Source: Polynucleobacter sp. UBA962 (GTDB lineage Bacteria; Pseudomonadota; Gammaproteobacteria; Burkholderiales; Burkholderiaceae). Taken from it: a DNA stretch of 7,484 nucleotides. The notes beneath the pieces are model-generated. The model did not search any database and was not told the origin of the DNA. It worked only from the letters and a program-made list of their open reading frames with translations. A program made the position numbers and the translations under genes. The stretch covers positions 1 through 7,484 of the forward strand of contig DBCI01000086.1 in the NCBI GenBank assembly GCA_002292975.1. The letters run 5' to 3'. Shown here piece by piece: positions 5,952 through 7,484 of this stretch; position 1 is the stretch's first letter, and every line of letters begins with the position of its first letter.

Positions 5952-5963
5952 AACCTATAGGTT
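5952..5963. promoter_or_regulatory. operator 1, perfect palindrome AACCTATAGGTT
   Basis: The site is identical on both strands and lies between the predicted transcription start and the ATG of gene A. Its right arm on the minus strand supplies the AGG that would serve as ribosome binding site, so a bound repressor would cover the start region. A second copy lies 32 bp away centre to centre, about three helical turns. Confidence 0.6.
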
Positions 5964-5978
5964 AATAAATATATTTTA

Positions 5979-5984
5979 ATTATA
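5979..5984 (-). promoter_or_regulatory. -10 element TATAAT of the A-B module
   Basis: A perfect TATAAT on the minus strand lies between the two palindromes and predicts transcription starting near 5972, about 26 nt before the ATG. A second TATAAT at 5997-6002 is an alternative. Neither has a strong -35; AAGACA (6005-6010) is 20 bp from the first. The region 5947-6008 is about 14% G+C by hand count. Confidence 0.45.
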
Positions 5985-5995
5985 ACCTATAAGTT
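5984..5995. promoter_or_regulatory. operator 2, near-palindrome AACCTATAAGTT
   Basis: This copy differs from operator 1 at one position and abuts the -10 on its upstream side, within the spacer of the promoter. Binding here would block RNA polymerase. The shared core of the two copies, AACCTATA followed by R-GTT, suggests a common protein, most simply the adjacent helix-turn-helix protein A. Confidence 0.55.
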
Positions 5996-6008
5996 AATTA
6001 TAAATGTC

Positions 6009-7484
6009 TTACATCTCCGTTTGGTAAATCAAGCCCGCATGCTCGCGCAATGCATGAAACTCAATCATTTCCCAGCGTTGTTGGGCAACATCCAACTCTG
6101 ATTTATGGGCTGCCAGAAAGACAGATGCGCCCACTACATCCTCAGCCATACGGTGGCTGTTCTCAGTCATAAATTTCTTTAGTGCAATTGGATCGTTGGA
6201 GCTTACCCAGCGCGCCATGTTGTATCGAGCTGGCAGTAGTCGTACCTCTGCACCATATTCTGTTTGTAAACGATGCGCTACCACCTCAAACTGCAACTGT
6301 CCAAAAGCACCTAAAAGCATTGTCCCGCCAGTTATTGGCCGAAAGACTTGGATAGCGCCTTCCTCCCCCAGTTGTAGAAGGCCAGTGCGTAATTGCTTGT
6401 TGCGCATCGGGTCAGCAGCCTCGACCATACGAAAGATCTCGGGTGCAAAAAATGGTAGACCTGTAAATTGCAAAGACTCACCTTCGGTCAAGGTATCGCC
6501 TAAATGCAAGAGACCATGATTAGGTAATCCAATAATATCGCCAGGGAAGGCTTCATCTAATATATCGCGGCGTTGCGAGAGAAAGGAGAGGGCATTATTT
6601 GTTCTGATCTCTTTGCCATTGCGCACAATCTTTAACTTCATGCCGCGCTGAAAGTGACCCGAGCAAATCCGTAAGAAGGCGACGCGATCACGGTGCGCTG
6701 GGTCCATATTCGCCTGAATCTTAAAGACCACTGCTGAACATTTTTTCTCATCCGGTTTGACCTCGCGTTGAACTGAATGGCGCGAGCCTGGCGCTGGAGC
6801 AAGATCAACAAGCGTGTTTAAGATCTCACGCACACCAAAGTTATTAATGGCGGAGCCAAAAAATACAGGGGATTGACGACCAGCTAAGAACTCATTCCGA
6901 TCAAAAGAGGGCATGGCATGCTTGACTAAATCAACTTCGGCTAGAGCCTCTTCAAATGCATCTCCAAAACGATCTTTCAGGGATGGATCATCCAGAGCAA
7001 GGATCGTATTGGAGTCTTCGGTCACACGATCTTCACCCGCCTTAAAGAGACGCATCTGATGATTGATGATATCAATCACACCCGCAAAGGATTTACCCAT
7101 CCCGACTGGCCAGGTAAAAGGCACCACGGACATGCCTAAAGCAGTTTCAATCTCATCCATCAGATCAAGAGGTCTTTTAACCTCTCGATCCATCTTATTG
7201 ATGAATGTAACTAATGGGGTATGCCGAGCACGACACACATCAATCAAACGGCGGGTTTGTGGCTCAACTCCATTAGCCGCATCAATTACCATAAGGGCAG
7301 AGTCAACCGCCGTTAATACTCGGTAGGTATCCTCAGAAAAATCTTGGTGACCAGGGGTATCCAGCAAGTTAATAATGGCATTGCGGTACTCCATCTGCAT
7401 CACCGAGCTTGCTACCGAGATGCCACGTTGCTTTTCAATCTCCATCCAATCCGAGGTTGCGTGTCGACTGGCTTTACGAGCCTT
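6009..7484 (-). CDS. prfC: peptide chain release factor 3 (RF3), N-terminus missing at right edge
   Basis: The visible 491 residues begin KARKASRHATSDWMEIEKQ, which aligns to RF3 just after its P-loop; about 45 N-terminal residues, including G1 GxxxxGKT, lie outside the window. RF3 is the translational GTPase that removes RF1 and RF2 from the ribosome after peptide release. Visible GTPase motifs in fragment numbering are the switch region KQRGIS, G3 DTPGHQDF (42-49), G4 NKMD (96-99) and G5 SA (211-212). The domains that follow carry RF3 landmarks such as GFLGALGQLQFEVV-like sequence, here GAFGQLQFEVVAHRL, and the C-terminus FHALREHAGL. Nothing appears broken. The shorter reading from Met at 7445 would drop conserved residues and is not the true start. 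No hairpin terminator follows its TAA; the A-B module begins 62 bp downstream on the same strand. Confidence 0.96.
   Translation of the reverse strand, partial: KARKASRHATSDWMEIEKQRGISVASSVMQMEYRNAIINLLDTPGHQDFSEDTYRVLTAVDSALMVIDAANGVEPQTRRLIDVCRARHTPLVTFINKMDREVKRPLDLMDEIETALGMSVVPFTWPVGMGKSFAGVIDIINHQMRLFKAGEDRVTEDSNTILALDDPSLKDRFGDAFEEALAEVDLVKHAMPSFDRNEFLAGRQSPVFFGSAINNFGVREILNTLVDLAPAPGSRHSVQREVKPDEKKCSAVVFKIQANMDPAHRDRVAFLRICSGHFQRGMKLKIVRNGKEIRTNNALSFLSQRRDILDEAFPGDIIGLPNHGLLHLGDTLTEGESLQFTGLPFFAPEIFRMVEAADPMRNKQLRTGLLQLGEEGAIQVFRPITGGTMLLGAFGQLQFEVVAHRLQTEYGAEVRLLPARYNMARWVSSNDPIALKKFMTENSHRMAEDVVGASVFLAAHKSELDVAQQRWEMIEFHALREHAGLIYQTEM

Noticed and set aside
4880..6010. Search for target-site duplications or terminal inverted repeats flanking the A-B module
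   Set aside because: I found no convincing matching repeats at the two ends by eye, so I do not claim a defined transposon or attachment site.

Overview
This window looks like a compact chromosomal segment from a betaproteobacterium. A freshwater Burkholderiales lineage such as Polynucleobacter is my best guess, inferred from the moderate G+C (roughly 45% by hand count, about 48-50% in prfC), the tight gene packing and the gene content. No rRNA, tRNA, CRISPR array or insertion sequence is visible.

Layout: the left edge holds the N-terminal 197 residues of an M23-type peptidoglycan peptidase (minus strand). Divergent from it is a RodZ-like protein with a cytoplasmic helix-turn-helix, one membrane segment and a periplasmic domain I do not recognise. 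Next comes a small secreted protein of the surface-adhesin protein E family (minus), a 53-codon two-helix membrane protein (plus), a GNAT acetyltransferase (minus), a COG2509-type FAD-dependent dehydrogenase (plus), and a histidine-phosphatase-family enzyme (minus). The right third is a same-strand run reading leftward: prfC (peptide chain release factor 3, missing its N-terminus at the right edge), then a two-gene module, then the phosphatase.

The main point of interest is that two-gene module (4892-5946). Its upstream gene encodes a helix-turn-helix protein and its downstream gene a Fic-domain protein, matching the family pair called mobile mystery protein A and mobile mystery protein B. 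The two reading frames overlap at GTGA. They are preceded by a very AT-rich promoter region carrying a perfect 12-bp palindrome (AACCTATAGGTT) and a one-mismatch copy centred 32 bp away, bracketing a consensus TATAAT. This arrangement fits an autoregulated toxin-antitoxin-like mobile cassette inserted between prfC and the phosphatase gene. Gene A also contains a 20-bp perfect palindrome inside its coding sequence.

Other structural points: two consecutive convergent gene pairs share their stop codons in the same 4-bp TTAA, and a third pair is only 5 bp apart, so there is almost no room for conventional terminators. Several genes lack a Shine-Dalgarno sequence. The membrane HTH gene has a good sigma70-like promoter placed so close to its ATG that its message would be leaderless or nearly so. 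No gap between genes exceeds about 175 bases.
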